Shown piece after piece: positions 8,842 to 17,851 of a stretch of 64,000 nucleotides of DNA. The stretch comes from Aneurinibacillus tyrosinisolvens (lineage in GTDB: Bacteria > Bacillota > Bacilli > Aneurinibacillales > Aneurinibacillaceae). A program made the position numbers and the translations under genes. Each line of letters starts with the position of its first letter. The stretch's first letter is position 1. A model generated the notes under the pieces. The model was not told where the DNA came from and made no database searches. It worked only from the letters and a program-made list of their open reading frames with translations. The DNA lies in contig NZ_BBWZ01000017.1 in NCBI RefSeq assembly GCF_001015055.1, forward strand, positions 1 through 64,000. Reading direction: 5' to 3'.

Positions 8842-9323
8842 ACCATATAGAAGATTTGCTTTCCGGTTATATTGACGGAGAGCTCACAGAAGAGCAGCGG
8901 ATGCTTGTTGAACATCATCTGCGCCGCTGCGAAGAGTGCCGGGAAACAGTGGATGAGATTTCAGCGATAAGAAACCAGGTATACACAACGTACCAATCCA
9001 TTGAAATTCCGAGCTTCTTAGAGCAAAAAATTATATCCTCGATTTTTAGTGAACCGGTATACGGAAAGCTTCGCGCATACATCCCGGCTGCCGCGATTCT
9101 GTCCGTCGTCTTTTTTGTCCTGATTCTTTCATCCGCTACCTTTGTAAGCATAGGGTTTATCTCTTCGCTGGCAAGCGCATTTATCGGTATTGTTCACATC
9201 GTTCCTCTTCTTGTCTCGTCTGTTCCTTTGCTTTTACAGGCCGTTGTCGGGACAGCGCTTGTTCTCATGTTACTGTCGCTATGGTCACTGCGTCGACTGC
9301 TTGTAATAAAGGCAACGGGGTAA
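8838..9323 (+). CDS. Zinc-finger anti-sigma factor, membrane-bound
   Basis: This protein of about 161 residues has an N-terminal zinc-binding anti-sigma (ZAS) domain with H27-x3-C31-x2-C34, then two to three hydrophobic membrane segments (about residues 78-155). I place the start at GTG 8838: the AAGGGGAG site then has normal spacing and the gene overlaps the sigma stop by 4 bases. The alternative ATG at 8832 is too close to that site. It would hold the sigma factor at the membrane until a cell-envelope signal releases it. Confidence 0.88.
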   Translation: MNHIEDLLSGYIDGELTEEQRMLVEHHLRRCEECRETVDEISAIRNQVYTTYQSIEIPSFLEQKIISSIFSEPVYGKLRAYIPAAAILSVVFFVLILSSATFVSIGFISSLASAFIGIVHIVPLLVSSVPLLLQAVVGTALVLMLLSLWSLRRLLVIKATG

Positions 9324-9327
9324 GGAA

Positions 9328-10179
9328 GTGAATCAATTGAGGAAACTTTATTATGGCAGTCTGCTGTCTTTTATGCTTTTGCTTGGGCTGTTTTTTCCGG
9401 CGGGAAGGGCGCTGGCTGCAAATGAAAACTTATTTATGCACCAGGATACCGTTATTCGTGAGGGGCAACAGGTTTCTAATGTGATTGTTCTTGGCGGGGA
9501 CGCAACCATCTACGGAAGGGTACAGGATGCGGTCGTTGTTTTTAACGGTAACCTTTACGTTAAGAAAAATGCTGCAATCAAAGGGGAAGTGTTCGTTATC
9601 GGAGGGAAAATCATTCAGGAGCCTGGTGCAGCATTCGCCCACAATGTTGTCAATTTTTCCTTTGATACAGCAACAAGAAGCAACTTATTTGCCGGTGGAG
9701 CAGCTGTGGTGCTTGTTTGGCTTTTGCGCATTGCCTTTAGCCTTCTGTTGTTTGTCCTGCCGCTTCCCGTGGTGTATGTGCTGAAGTCCCGGCTGCAGCC
9801 TTTGGTCTCGCAAATTGAGTGGCCCCCAGTTCGGCTGCTTGTAACCGGTTTTGTCGCCTGTCTCTTGCTCCTCGCCATTACGATGATGCTGGCTGTGACT
9901 GTCGTTGGCATTCCGATTGTTATTTTATTATGGCTGGCCGTGCTGGTTTTCTTTGTAACAGGTTTGGGTGCTATCTGTATGAAAATCGGCCAGCGGGTGC
10001 AGGCGGGTGTTGAGAAGCCGTTGTGGCTGCAGGTCATGACGGGAGCGGCTGTCGTAGTGGCAGGCGTAAACGTGCCTTTTGTCGGAGGGCTGTCTCTGTT
10101 GTGCCTGTTCTGGATTTCGCTTGGAATTATGACATTCTGGATGTGGGGAAAGATAAAAGAAAGAAAGAAGACAGTTTGA
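9328..10179 (+). CDS. Bactofilin-like/polymer-forming domain membrane protein
   Basis: This 283-residue protein has a signal peptide (about 1-31) and a short beta-helix segment with repeated glycine turns (about 45-100; VIVLGGDATIYGRV, VVVFNGNL). Four hydrophobic segments follow (about 118-275). The N-terminal repeats resemble bactofilin-type domains but face outside the cell. It begins at GTG 9328, four bases after the anti-sigma stop, so it is part of the sigma operon. A role in envelope-stress response is inferred from context. Confidence 0.75.
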   Translation: MNQLRKLYYGSLLSFMLLLGLFFPAGRALAANENLFMHQDTVIREGQQVSNVIVLGGDATIYGRVQDAVVVFNGNLYVKKNAAIKGEVFVIGGKIIQEPGAAFAHNVVNFSFDTATRSNLFAGGAAVVLVWLLRIAFSLLLFVLPLPVVYVLKSRLQPLVSQIEWPPVRLLVTGFVACLLLLAITMMLAVTVVGIPIVILLWLAVLVFFVTGLGAICMKIGQRVQAGVEKPLWLQVMTGAAVVVAGVNVPFVGGLSLLCLFWISLGIMTFWMWGKIKERKKTV

Positions 10180-10206
10180 TACAGGTGATTTTAAGGAGGG
10201 GCAATT

Positions 10207-11496
10207 TTGGGACATTTGACAATATGGGTAAATCAATACGGTTATAGCGTGTTGTTCTTTGCTCTGATGCTGGAGTTGCTCGCTCTTCCGTTTCCCGGAG
10301 AAGCCCTGATGGGTTATGCCGGGCTTCTTGTTTTCCAGGGGAAGTTAAACTGGGTTACCAGCATTTTGATGGCAGGAGCGGGGAGTGCACTCGGAATGAC
10401 ACTGTCCTACTGGATCGGGTTTAAGCTGGGTACTCCTTTTTTTTATAAATATGGCCACTATATTCATTTGGGACCCGAGAGGTTGGAGAAGGTTTCCGGA
10501 TGGTTCAGCCGATATGGAAATAAGCTGCTCGTTATTGCGTATTTTATTCCAGGTGTGAGGCATTTTACAGGGTATTTCTCAGGGATAAACCGGCTGCCTT
10601 TCCGTACGTTCGCGCTTTATGCTTATACAGGTGCTTTTATCTGGACAGCGACTTTTATTTCCCTCGGTAAGGTACTGGGCCCGCAGTGGGAGCATTTCCA
10701 CGGGGCAATTAAGAAATATTTGCTTATTGCAGGTATCGTCATCGGTGCTATTCTTATCCTCTATCTATTATATAAAAGCAGCAAAGAAAGAATTAAAGCA
10801 GCCGTGTTAACTATGTTTGCCGGCCTGTTAGATACGTTTCATTCCCTGGGCCGCGTAAAGCTCCTCGTTACCGGAACGGCAATTATGGGCGTCATTCTGT
10901 TCATTTTCGCCGTTAGCTTTATCGAAGATTATTTGAGCAATGAATTTAAACAATTCGATACGGTCGTCTTAACGCTCATTCCGTTGATTTTTAGCGGGGA
11001 TTGGACTCCGGAGTTTCGGTGGTTCGATTACATGTCGTCCGTTCAGATGCTTGCTGCTGTTGCGGTCCTCACCCTCCTGGGAATTGCGGTAAAGGGAGAA
11101 AATCGGGGAACGGAAATGGCATTCTTATGTTTCGCTGTTCTGGGCGGTGGATTGTTTGAACAGGGATTGCGCTATGCTTTTTACCATTTGCCCTGGGTTT
11201 TGTCGCCTGTTCCCGCCTATGTCTCGGCTGCCTTTCCAAGTGCACACACCCTGATGGCTGTTGTTGTTTACGGTTTTGCCGCCTTTTTATTAATTCGCCA
11301 CAGTAGAAGCCCAGTGGGAAGAATCGCCATCGGCACAGGCTTTTTTCTAGTTGTCGCTCTTGTTGGGCTAAGCCGGATATATTTTCAAATTGAGTATCCG
11401 AGTGATGTAACTGCAGGGTATATTTTTGGCGGTGTCTGGCTGAGTTTAAATGCTGTACTACTTGAGATGAATCGATTGTTACAAAAGGTTACGTAG
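10207..11496 (+). CDS. DedA-PAP2 fusion membrane protein
   Basis: This 429-residue protein joins an N-terminal DedA domain (about 10-195; LPFPGEALMGYAG and the ARHF-like GVRHFTGYFSG motif) to a C-terminal PAP2 phosphatase domain (about 210-425). DedA proteins move undecaprenyl phosphate or phospholipids across the membrane, and PAP2 enzymes dephosphorylate such lipids. In PAP2 motif 2, PSAH (344-347) is kept. In motif 3 the nucleophilic histidine is replaced by Glu396, and motif 1 is not recognisable. The start is TTG 10207 with AAGGAGGGG seven bases upstream. The gene closes the sigma-factor operon. Confidence 0.85.
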   Translation: MGHLTIWVNQYGYSVLFFALMLELLALPFPGEALMGYAGLLVFQGKLNWVTSILMAGAGSALGMTLSYWIGFKLGTPFFYKYGHYIHLGPERLEKVSGWFSRYGNKLLVIAYFIPGVRHFTGYFSGINRLPFRTFALYAYTGAFIWTATFISLGKVLGPQWEHFHGAIKKYLLIAGIVIGAILILYLLYKSSKERIKAAVLTMFAGLLDTFHSLGRVKLLVTGTAIMGVILFIFAVSFIEDYLSNEFKQFDTVVLTLIPLIFSGDWTPEFRWFDYMSSVQMLAAVAVLTLLGIAVKGENRGTEMAFLCFAVLGGGLFEQGLRYAFYHLPWVLSPVPAYVSAAFPSAHTLMAVVVYGFAAFLLIRHSRSPVGRIAIGTGFFLVVALVGLSRIYFQIEYPSDVTAGYIFGGVWLSLNAVLLEMNRLLQKVT

Positions 11497-11595
11497 CGTT
11501 TCCTGGAATGTTTTATTCCGTATGATTCTGGCATGGTTTGTACAACATAACCATAGCGTTACGTTATATCTAAGCAATCTAAGGGAGGGGTTCCT

Positions 11596-11916
11596 ATGTT
11601 TCGTGGAGGTTCTTTATGGGCCGGAGTTGTCTCAGGAGGAGTGTCCCAACTTCAGGATACTCGGGCATTAGCGAATGGCCACATGAAAAAAAGTGAATTC
11701 GCCGCTAATACGGCCACGAATGTGACAGGTGCTGTAGGCGTTATGGCGGGAATCGAATACGGGGCGATGCTGGGTACTTCCCTTCTGCCCGGTATCGGAA
11801 CGGTTGCCGGTACGATTATCGGCGGCATGATAGGAAACCAGGTAGGACGCGTGGTGGGCTCCCAGGCATCCGGTATAATGTTCCAGAATCGTACAGCAAA
11901 TAAAGAAGAGCAATAA
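11596..11916 (+). CDS. Small glycine-zipper membrane-associated protein
   Basis: This 106-residue protein has a hydrophobic, glycine-spaced segment (about residues 48-95; GTVAGTIIGGMIGNQVGRVVG) typical of glycine-zipper helices that insert into or oligomerise at membranes. TAAGGGAGGGG precedes the ATG, and a strong terminator follows. It stands just before the P-type ATPase locus, which has several similarly small membrane proteins. No precise family is recognised. Confidence 0.7.
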   Translation: MFRGGSLWAGVVSGGVSQLQDTRALANGHMKKSEFAANTATNVTGAVGVMAGIEYGAMLGTSLLPGIGTVAGTIIGGMIGNQVGRVVGSQASGIMFQNRTANKEEQ

Positions 11917-11934
11917 AAACAAGATTTATATGCA

Positions 11935-11975
11935 AAAGACCGGTAAAGCGGCACGTACGCTTCCGGTCTTTTTTA
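11935..11975 (+). terminator. Intrinsic terminator
   Basis: AAAGACCGG...CCGGTCTTTT, with an inner GCG/CGC pairing and a T tail, follows the glycine-zipper gene. The minus-strand gene that ends at 11988 can also use it. Confidence 0.8.
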
Positions 11976-11987
11976 TAATGCCATTTT

Positions 11988-12374
11988 TTAATGATGCTGA
12001 TTATGCAGGTCTGTCATTTGTTTTTTTACATACCCTTCATCCATTACATTCACCGCCCGCAGTGGGGAATTTACATCATTTGTTTTAAAGTCCTCTGGTT
12101 CTATATCGACATCGTACGTAAAAGACAGGTCTTTATTCTGTCGGGCCGTTTCATCTGGTCCCCCGTTTTTTGCATCTTCCATTAATCCCGCTAGCTGGCC
12201 GCGTGTACTGGCTGTCGCCTCCTTTAGCTGATCTCCGAGAGACAGAACGGCTGCGATCCCTTTTACGGCCGCTCTTCTGGCGGCTTTTCTGGTTTCCGGG
12301 GATACAGATAAAATGACAGTGGCGGCTGTAAGAGCCATCCCCCAGGGGGTTTTGGGAAGCATTCTTTTCAACAT
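11988..12374 (-). CDS. Small membrane-anchored protein next to the P-type ATPase
   Basis: This 128-residue protein begins at the ATG with GGAGGAA upstream (MLKRMLPK), not at the longer frame to 12560. It has one N-terminal hydrophobic segment (about 10-28), then a basic, alanine-rich helix (residues 30-50) and an acidic, polar tail. The layout is like the DUF5132 protein encoded on the other side of the ATPase. It is divergent from the ATPase gene. No function is known. Confidence 0.65.
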   Translation of the reverse strand: MLKRMLPKTPWGMALTAATVILSVSPETRKAARRAAVKGIAAVLSLGDQLKEATASTRGQLAGLMEDAKNGGPDETARQNKDLSFTYDVDIEPEDFKTNDVNSPLRAVNVMDEGYVKKQMTDLHNQHH

Positions 12375-12528
12375 AAGGGTTCCTCCGTTTTCAATTAAGA
12401 TAAGCATTACACTTCCCTTTTCTGGCTTAATTATGCATCCGCACATGCTTCTCCCAATACATAAAGATGCTTTGCCCGGTTGATAATATGTATGTATTTT
12501 AGTTCGAGAGGAAAGGGGGGATAAGGCA

Positions 12529-15500
12529 GTGGAGCAGATTGTATCCAAAGAGAGGTTCATCCGTTCCTTACCGGGAAGACTCCGGGTAGAAGTGTATGGC
12601 TTGAAAGCGAATCCTTCTTTCGCTGAGAAGCTGCAGGTGCTCTTTCAGGGCGAGGAAGGGATTCTCACCATCCGAGCTTGCACCGATACGGGGAGGATGC
12701 TGCTCACCTACAACGAGAAAATAATTTCCCTGCAAAAAATTTGCCATTTCCTTCATCGGCTGGAGGAGCAGGAATATATAGAGCAACATCCGCAATGGAA
12801 GAAAGAGATAGACGACCAAACGCTTGAAGAAGTGGCTGCTGCTGTCGCTATCCCGGTAGATGAGCAGAGTGGTGTTCCTGAAACCTTTCAGGAAATTCCG
12901 GTTGCAAAACGGGAAAAGCCAGAGAGCGCTCCTCTTATTCTGACAGCTTCTGTGATTGGATTGGGTGTTCTTGGAGCCAAACAAGTACTTTATGGGAAGT
13001 CACCGCTGGCAAGAAGCCCGGGGATGTTCTATACATCAGGGATTTTAGCGATGGTAACCGGGTACCCGATTCTGAAAAAAGGATTTGAACGATTTGCCCG
13101 TGAAGGGCGGTTTAATGCTGATCTTGTTTTAGGTGCGGCCGCGTTCGGCATGGCCCTTGTTCATGAAAATATTGTGGCTCTGGCGGGAGTTAGTATTATT
13201 CAGTTCCTGGACTGGCAGCGGAAAAAGAACAACGTGGCAGGCGGAGACCCCGCCCTCTATCTATCCGCCGAAACGAAAGCATACGCGGAGCGTGCGACGA
13301 AGTGGGCGTTTGGCCTGGCGGGCATGACGTATCTTGTAACGAGAAACCCGTTACAGACGATGGGTGTCCTGCTTACCGCAAACCCCCGCCCCTCTTTAGC
13401 CGCAGAAGAATATGCGTGGAGGCAGGCGGAACTGTCCGCAAAGCAGGCAGGGCTTACCCTGCCGCAAAATCAAACGTTATGCCAGCTTGCACAAACAGAG
13501 AAAATCGTGATTGAAGATACGTCCCTGTTGTTTACAAAACAGGACGAGGTGCTATCCTGCATAACCGAGGACAGCGAAGAGAAGGTATGGTGTTTAGCCA
13601 GGAGCCTCACCGAGAAAACGAACCATCCTCTTATGTTTGCCATTAAAGCCAGAGCGGAGGAAACAAGAAGGACAAAGCGAACGGCTTTCCATGTGGAAGA
13701 AACAGAGGAGGGTATAAAAGGAATCGTTAACGGACAGAATGTTTTCTTTGGTTCAAAGAAGTGGATGCAAAGGAACAACGTTTGCTCGCATGAGTATGAA
13801 GATAAAGCAAAACGATATGAGAGGGAAGGGTATACGGTTTATTTTCTTGGAAGGCAGGATGAATGCATAGGAATTATCCTTTACTCATCCCCTTTTCAGG
13901 CAAGGGAAGAAATGTACCATATAAAAAGCCTGCGGGAAAAATTCCCTTCTGTACAGGTTTCTTTTTTATATGACTCCATTGGTGTTAAGAAACAACCGTC
14001 GTTGTGGGAACCCTCATGGGAGCTATTGCCCCCTGGCGCTTTTGAATCGTTGCACTATCCTCCCGTCAAGAATGTTTTCATTCGAGAGCAGGCTGATTTC
14101 AGGAAGATAGAAGAAGCAATGGTGTACTCCAAAAAAGTCGATCTGCTGAATAAGCAGCACCGGAAGTGGAACAGGCTATGGAATATCATTGGAACGGCTC
14201 TCGTGATTCCGGGAAGGCTGGCTCCGCCGCTTGCCAATCTAATTACCGACGCGTGCAAGCTTATCATGCTAGCCCGCTCGAAAAAGCTGTTGGACAAGCA
14301 ACCTTCAGGCAAAGGTTTGAATCCGCCGCGCTGGGTTAAGAACAGCCATACCTGGCATGCATTCTCAGAAGAAGAACTGGCGGCCCGGTTGGAAACAAAC
14401 CTGAATCAAGGCCTCTCCGAAGAAGAGGTAATGAAAGCCCGTTCGGCTTTAGGATGCAATGAAATCCAACCGGCGGAAAAGCGGCATTGGATCTTTTCGC
14501 TTGCGAAGCAATTTACAGAGTTCACCACGCTGCTGCTCCTCGGTACGGCCGCTGTTTCTGTATTTTCCGGCGATGTATTTGACGGGATAGCGATGTCCGC
14601 GGTTTTGTTTATGAACGCTGTTGTGAGCACAATCCAGGAAAGAAAAGCGGAGCAAGTCGTTAATGAACTGAACCAGTTCCAGCCGCCGTTATGTAAAGTC
14701 ATCCGTTCAGGCCAGGAACAGGAGGTATCTGCGATTGAACTGGTGCCTGGCGATGTCGTTGTCCTGGAGGCTGGTGATTGCGTGCCCGCGGATATCCGTA
14801 TGCTTTCTGATTGGAATTTTGAGGTAAATGAAGCACCGCTGACGGGTGAGTCACTGGCCGTTAGAAAGACAGCCGGGACACAGGCCGCGGATACTCCGCT
14901 TGCAGAAAGAAGCAATCTTATCTATATGGGCACCAATGTGACGAGAGGAAAAGGAATTGGCGTCGTCATCGGAACAGGAATGAATACGGAAATCGGCTAT
15001 TTAACGGCATTGCTGAAAGACGGAGAGAAGGAGCAGACACTGCTGCAGCAGCAGGTTACCTCAATTAGCAAGCTTTTCGTGCGTGGAGCTATCTTCGCCG
15101 GAACACTTGTTTTTGCTGTCGGACTGCTCCGGGGTAATACGATGCGGCAAATGATTTCTACTTCTGTGGCGCTCATTGCTTCCGCCATACCGGAAGGCTT
15201 GCCGGTAACGATTACGATCGCGTTAAGCGCGGGGATTTACCGAATGGCAAGGCGCAATGCAATCGTGCGAAAGCTTTCGGCACTGGAAACATTAGGGCGG
15301 GTAACCGTCATCTGTACCGATAAAACAGGAACGTTAACCAAAAATGAAATGACCGTTACAAAGGTTGCAACGGTGAATGAGACATGGGCTGTCACAGGCA
15401 ACGGATACAGTATAGATGGAGAGTTTAGCCACCAGGAGAACAAAGGACCGCTTGATAATAAGGACGTCCATAAGCTTTTGCATATCGGCTTTCTTTGCAA

Positions 15501-17043
15501 CAACAGCCAGCTTGTAGAAGAACAGGGCGTACAGACGGTGAAGGGGGACCCGACGGAAGGGGCGCTGCTGGTAGCCGGGGCAAAAGCGGGCCTTCTGCTG
15601 GACGACATGTCTAAGTGGAAGCGAAAAAGGGAAATTCCGTTTGATTCAAATCGAGGCACGATGAGTGTGATTTGCCATGAAGAAGAAGACCATGAGTCCT
15701 GCTTTATCATGTCAAAGGGCTCGGTTGAAACGATTGTACACAGATGTGCTTCTTATGAGCAGAACGGCCGGGTTTACCCTTTAACGGAAGAGATAAGAAC
15801 CGCTATCCTAAAGCAAAACGATGTGTTTGCTTCGCAGGCTTTGCGTGTTCTGGGGTTTGCTTACCGCCCTATTCAGCAAGACGAAGCGCATGAAGAAGCA
15901 AAAGAAGAGCAGTTAATTTATATCGGTATGGTAGGCATGATTGATCCACCCAAAGCGGAAGTGGCCCAGGCAATTGAAGAGACCTTCCATTTAGGGGTTA
16001 AACCGGTCATGATCACAGGCGATCACCCTGTCACAGCGATTTCCATCGGCAGACAATTAGGGATTTACAGGGAAGGGGATCGCGTCATTACCGGCAAAGA
16101 ACTAAATGAAATGAGCGAGGAGCAGTTAGCGGCGATGATTGCGCATGTCTCCATCTTTGCCCGTGTATCTCCGGAACATAAACTGCGCATTGTCCAGGCA
16201 TACCAGAATGCAGGCCACATCGTTGCAATGACAGGAGATGGCGTCAATGACGCACCGGCGATTAAGAAAGCGAATGTCGGGATCGCCATGGGGAAAACGG
16301 GGACAGAAGTAACCAAGCAAACGGCTGATATGGTATTAAAGGAAGACCATTTTGGTTCCATTCTTGATGGGGTGAAGGAAGGCCGTACGATTATCAGCAA
16401 CATCCGTAAGGCAATCGGATGCTTGTTAACCGGAAATCTGGCTGAAATATTAGTAAGCAGTGTGGCTGTTCTTGCCGGCCTGCCGATTCCTCTCGTCCCG
16501 ATTCAGATTTTGTTAATGAATTTACTTACGGATGCACTCCCTGCGGCTGTTTTAGCTGTGAATCCAGGGAATAAGGAACTTGTAACGGAAAGACAGGATA
16601 TCGTAGACAAGAACTTGTACAGGAAAGTGGCAGTCCGAGGGCTGATTCTCGGCCTGGCAGCCGTTGGGGTTTTTGCGGGCGGCCTGGCAACGGGTGCATC
16701 GCTTCCTGCCGCTCGTACGATGGCGTTCGTAACGCTTGTCGCAGGGCAGCTAATGCAGACATTCTCATGGAGACAGGAGAACGGCCAACAATTCTCCAAC
16801 TGGATAAAAGACAGGTTTTTTATCGGCTCCCTCGGCATCTCATGGCTCGCTCTGCTTTCTGTCATGTATGTTCCTGCATTCGCCCAGTTTTTCCACACTG
16901 CACCATTGAGCTTTGTCCAGTTGGCGCAGGTACTCCTTGTAAGCGGCTCGGTGAATCTCCTGTCAAGGCCGATACTAAAGGCTTTGACGGGAGAACGCCC
17001 GTCTCTTTCGTCTTATCTGATATCACAATTACAAGCTGCATAA
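12529..17043 (+). CDS. Double-length P-type ATPase (degenerate P1B half plus P2-type half)
   Basis: This 1504-residue membrane protein resembles mycobacterial CtpH/CtpI-type ATPases. Residues about 8-85 look like a heavy-metal-associated domain. Residues about 130-600 resemble a P1B metal ATPase that has lost its catalysis: the KTGT part of DKTGT is gone (DTSLLFT at about 330) and the TGD and GDGVND motifs are absent, though the HP motif (HPLMFAI) remains. Residues about 620-1500 form a complete P2-like pump with TGES (772-775), IPEGLP, the phosphorylated Asp931 in DKTGT, and GDGVND (1236-1241). The transported ion is unknown; Ca2+ or Mg2+ is plausible from the P2 half. Confidence 0.88.
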   Translation: MEQIVSKERFIRSLPGRLRVEVYGLKANPSFAEKLQVLFQGEEGILTIRACTDTGRMLLTYNEKIISLQKICHFLHRLEEQEYIEQHPQWKKEIDDQTLEEVAAAVAIPVDEQSGVPETFQEIPVAKREKPESAPLILTASVIGLGVLGAKQVLYGKSPLARSPGMFYTSGILAMVTGYPILKKGFERFAREGRFNADLVLGAAAFGMALVHENIVALAGVSIIQFLDWQRKKNNVAGGDPALYLSAETKAYAERATKWAFGLAGMTYLVTRNPLQTMGVLLTANPRPSLAAEEYAWRQAELSAKQAGLTLPQNQTLCQLAQTEKIVIEDTSLLFTKQDEVLSCITEDSEEKVWCLARSLTEKTNHPLMFAIKARAEETRRTKRTAFHVEETEEGIKGIVNGQNVFFGSKKWMQRNNVCSHEYEDKAKRYEREGYTVYFLGRQDECIGIILYSSPFQAREEMYHIKSLREKFPSVQVSFLYDSIGVKKQPSLWEPSWELLPPGAFESLHYPPVKNVFIREQADFRKIEEAMVYSKKVDLLNKQHRKWNRLWNIIGTALVIPGRLAPPLANLITDACKLIMLARSKKLLDKQPSGKGLNPPRWVKNSHTWHAFSEEELAARLETNLNQGLSEEEVMKARSALGCNEIQPAEKRHWIFSLAKQFTEFTTLLLLGTAAVSVFSGDVFDGIAMSAVLFMNAVVSTIQERKAEQVVNELNQFQPPLCKVIRSGQEQEVSAIELVPGDVVVLEAGDCVPADIRMLSDWNFEVNEAPLTGESLAVRKTAGTQAADTPLAERSNLIYMGTNVTRGKGIGVVIGTGMNTEIGYLTALLKDGEKEQTLLQQQVTSISKLFVRGAIFAGTLVFAVGLLRGNTMRQMISTSVALIASAIPEGLPVTITIALSAGIYRMARRNAIVRKLSALETLGRVTVICTDKTGTLTKNEMTVTKVATVNETWAVTGNGYSIDGEFSHQENKGPLDNKDVHKLLHIGFLCNNSQLVEEQGVQTVKGDPTEGALLVAGAKAGLLLDDMSKWKRKREIPFDSNRGTMSVICHEEEDHESCFIMSKGSVETIVHRCASYEQNGRVYPLTEEIRTAILKQNDVFASQALRVLGFAYRPIQQDEAHEEAKEEQLIYIGMVGMIDPPKAEVAQAIEETFHLGVKPVMITGDHPVTAISIGRQLGIYREGDRVITGKELNEMSEEQLAAMIAHVSIFARVSPEHKLRIVQAYQNAGHIVAMTGDGVNDAPAIKKANVGIAMGKTGTEVTKQTADMVLKEDHFGSILDGVKEGRTIISNIRKAIGCLLTGNLAEILVSSVAVLAGLPIPLVPIQILLMNLLTDALPAAVLAVNPGNKELVTERQDIVDKNLYRKVAVRGLILGLAAVGVFAGGLATGASLPAARTMAFVTLVAGQLMQTFSWRQENGQQFSNWIKDRFFIGSLGISWLALLSVMYVPAFAQFFHTAPLSFVQLAQVLLVSGSVNLLSRPILKALTGERPSLSSYLISQLQAA

Positions 17044-17058
17044 AGGAAGTGAAAATTA

Positions 17059-17301
17059 ATGAAGATGCATGTAGAACGCCTTGTTATAGGTACAGCGCTG
17101 GCGCTTAGCGCATCTGTTATTCTGCCGATTGCGAAGGCAACACTCAGCACAGCGGGACGCGTGGGAGGAAAAGCAGCAGCAGGTACATGGTCCGGTCTGC
17201 GGACAACGCTCCAAACGGCGCGGGAAGAAGTGGAAGACATGGTAGCAGAGGCGCAATTCGAGCGTATGAGCAAGCGGCTGGATAAAGAAATAATGGAATA
17301 A
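17059..17301 (+). CDS. DUF5132-like small protein
   Basis: This 80-residue protein has an N-terminal hydrophobic segment (about 5-28) and an amphipathic, charged C-terminal helix. It resembles DUF5132 proteins, which tend to be encoded beside HMA-domain and P-type ATPase genes. It begins 15 bp after the ATPase stop with AAGGAAGTG upstream, so it is cotranscribed. The alternative start at the second Met is two codons later. A role as an ATPase partner is inferred from position. Confidence 0.65.
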   Translation: MKMHVERLVIGTALALSASVILPIAKATLSTAGRVGGKAAAGTWSGLRTTLQTAREEVEDMVAEAQFERMSKRLDKEIME

Positions 17302-17313
17302 GGAGGGTATGAC

Positions 17314-17334
17314 ATGGAAAGCAGTAAAGTAGAT
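17314..17334 (+). promoter_or_regulatory. Preferred start region of the last ATPase-operon gene
   Basis: ATG 17314 has AAGGAGGGT 6-14 bases upstream and is the best start for the 76-residue frame ending at 17544. It lies 13 bp after the DUF5132-like gene, so the two are probably translated in tandem. Confidence 0.7.
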
Positions 17335-17544
17335 CATCATCTCCAGCAGGCATTCGCTCACCTTAAAGAAGCGCTCAATTTGAGCATCGGGATGGTAGAG
17401 CAGAATCAGGCCAATAAATCAGAGATGGGGAAAAGATGGGAAGTGTTTTTTGGAGAATTTATTAACATGGTCAAAACGAAGGGGAAAGAACATAAACTAA
17501 ATTTGCTTTCTTGGATATCCTTCTCCAAGCTTTGGAAATGGTAA
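17335..17544 (+). CDS. Small hypothetical protein at the end of the ATPase operon
   Basis: The reading frame is open from ATG 17314, which is preceded by AAGGAGGGT with good spacing; that upstream ATG (giving 76 residues, 17314-17544) is the better start and the span here is its conserved-looking body. The protein is soluble and helical, with a Trp-rich C-terminus (SWISF...WKW). No family is recognised. It closes a run of small genes that follows the ATPase. Confidence 0.5.
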   Translation, partial: HHLQQAFAHLKEALNLSIGMVEQNQANKSEMGKRWEVFFGEFINMVKTKGKEHKLNLLSWISFSKLWKW

Positions 17545-17568
17545 AGGGAGAAGGAACTCCCCTTTACC
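17540..17568. terminator. Hairpin between convergent genes
   Basis: GGTAAAGGGAG pairs with CTCCCCTTTACC with one bulged C. It overlaps the stop of the ATPase-operon small gene and faces the DUF2164 gene. There is no long T run, so efficiency is uncertain. Confidence 0.55.
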
Positions 17569-17579
17569 ACATAGAAACG

Positions 17580-17840
17580 TTATTTTCTTTTCGAAGGGCG
17601 GATAGGAGCTTCTAAAGCGTACAATTCTTCTTCAAGGGAAAGCATTTGCTGCTGGGCTACCTTGCGGGCATCGCCAATGGCCTGATTGTAAAGAATAGGC
17701 GCAATTTGTTCGACGATGAAGTCAAATAAATCCTCTGATGCTAAATCACCGATCGTTTCGCCTCTTTCTGTTTCAAAGTACTGTTGAATGCTTCTTATTA
17801 CTTGCTGTTTATGTTCCAGGGGAATTTTCTTAATGAGCAT
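17580..17840 (-). CDS. DUF2164 family protein
   Basis: This 86-residue protein belongs to the DUF2164 family. The conserved core lies at about residues 18-62, with YFETERGETIGDLASE, the FIVEQIAPILYNQA segment, then a coiled-coil-like helix. The stop of the preceding gene is 11 bp upstream, so the pair forms an operon on the minus strand. The family has no assigned function. Confidence 0.8.
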   Translation of the reverse strand: MLIKKIPLEHKQQVIRSIQQYFETERGETIGDLASEDLFDFIVEQIAPILYNQAIGDARKVAQQQMLSLEEELYALEAPIRPSKRK

Positions 17841-17851
17841 GGCTCTCTCCT

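Noticed and set aside
12375..12560. N-terminal extension of the minus-strand gene at 11988
   Set aside because: It would overlap the start of the P-type ATPase gene on the other strand; the GGAGGAA site supports ATG 12374.
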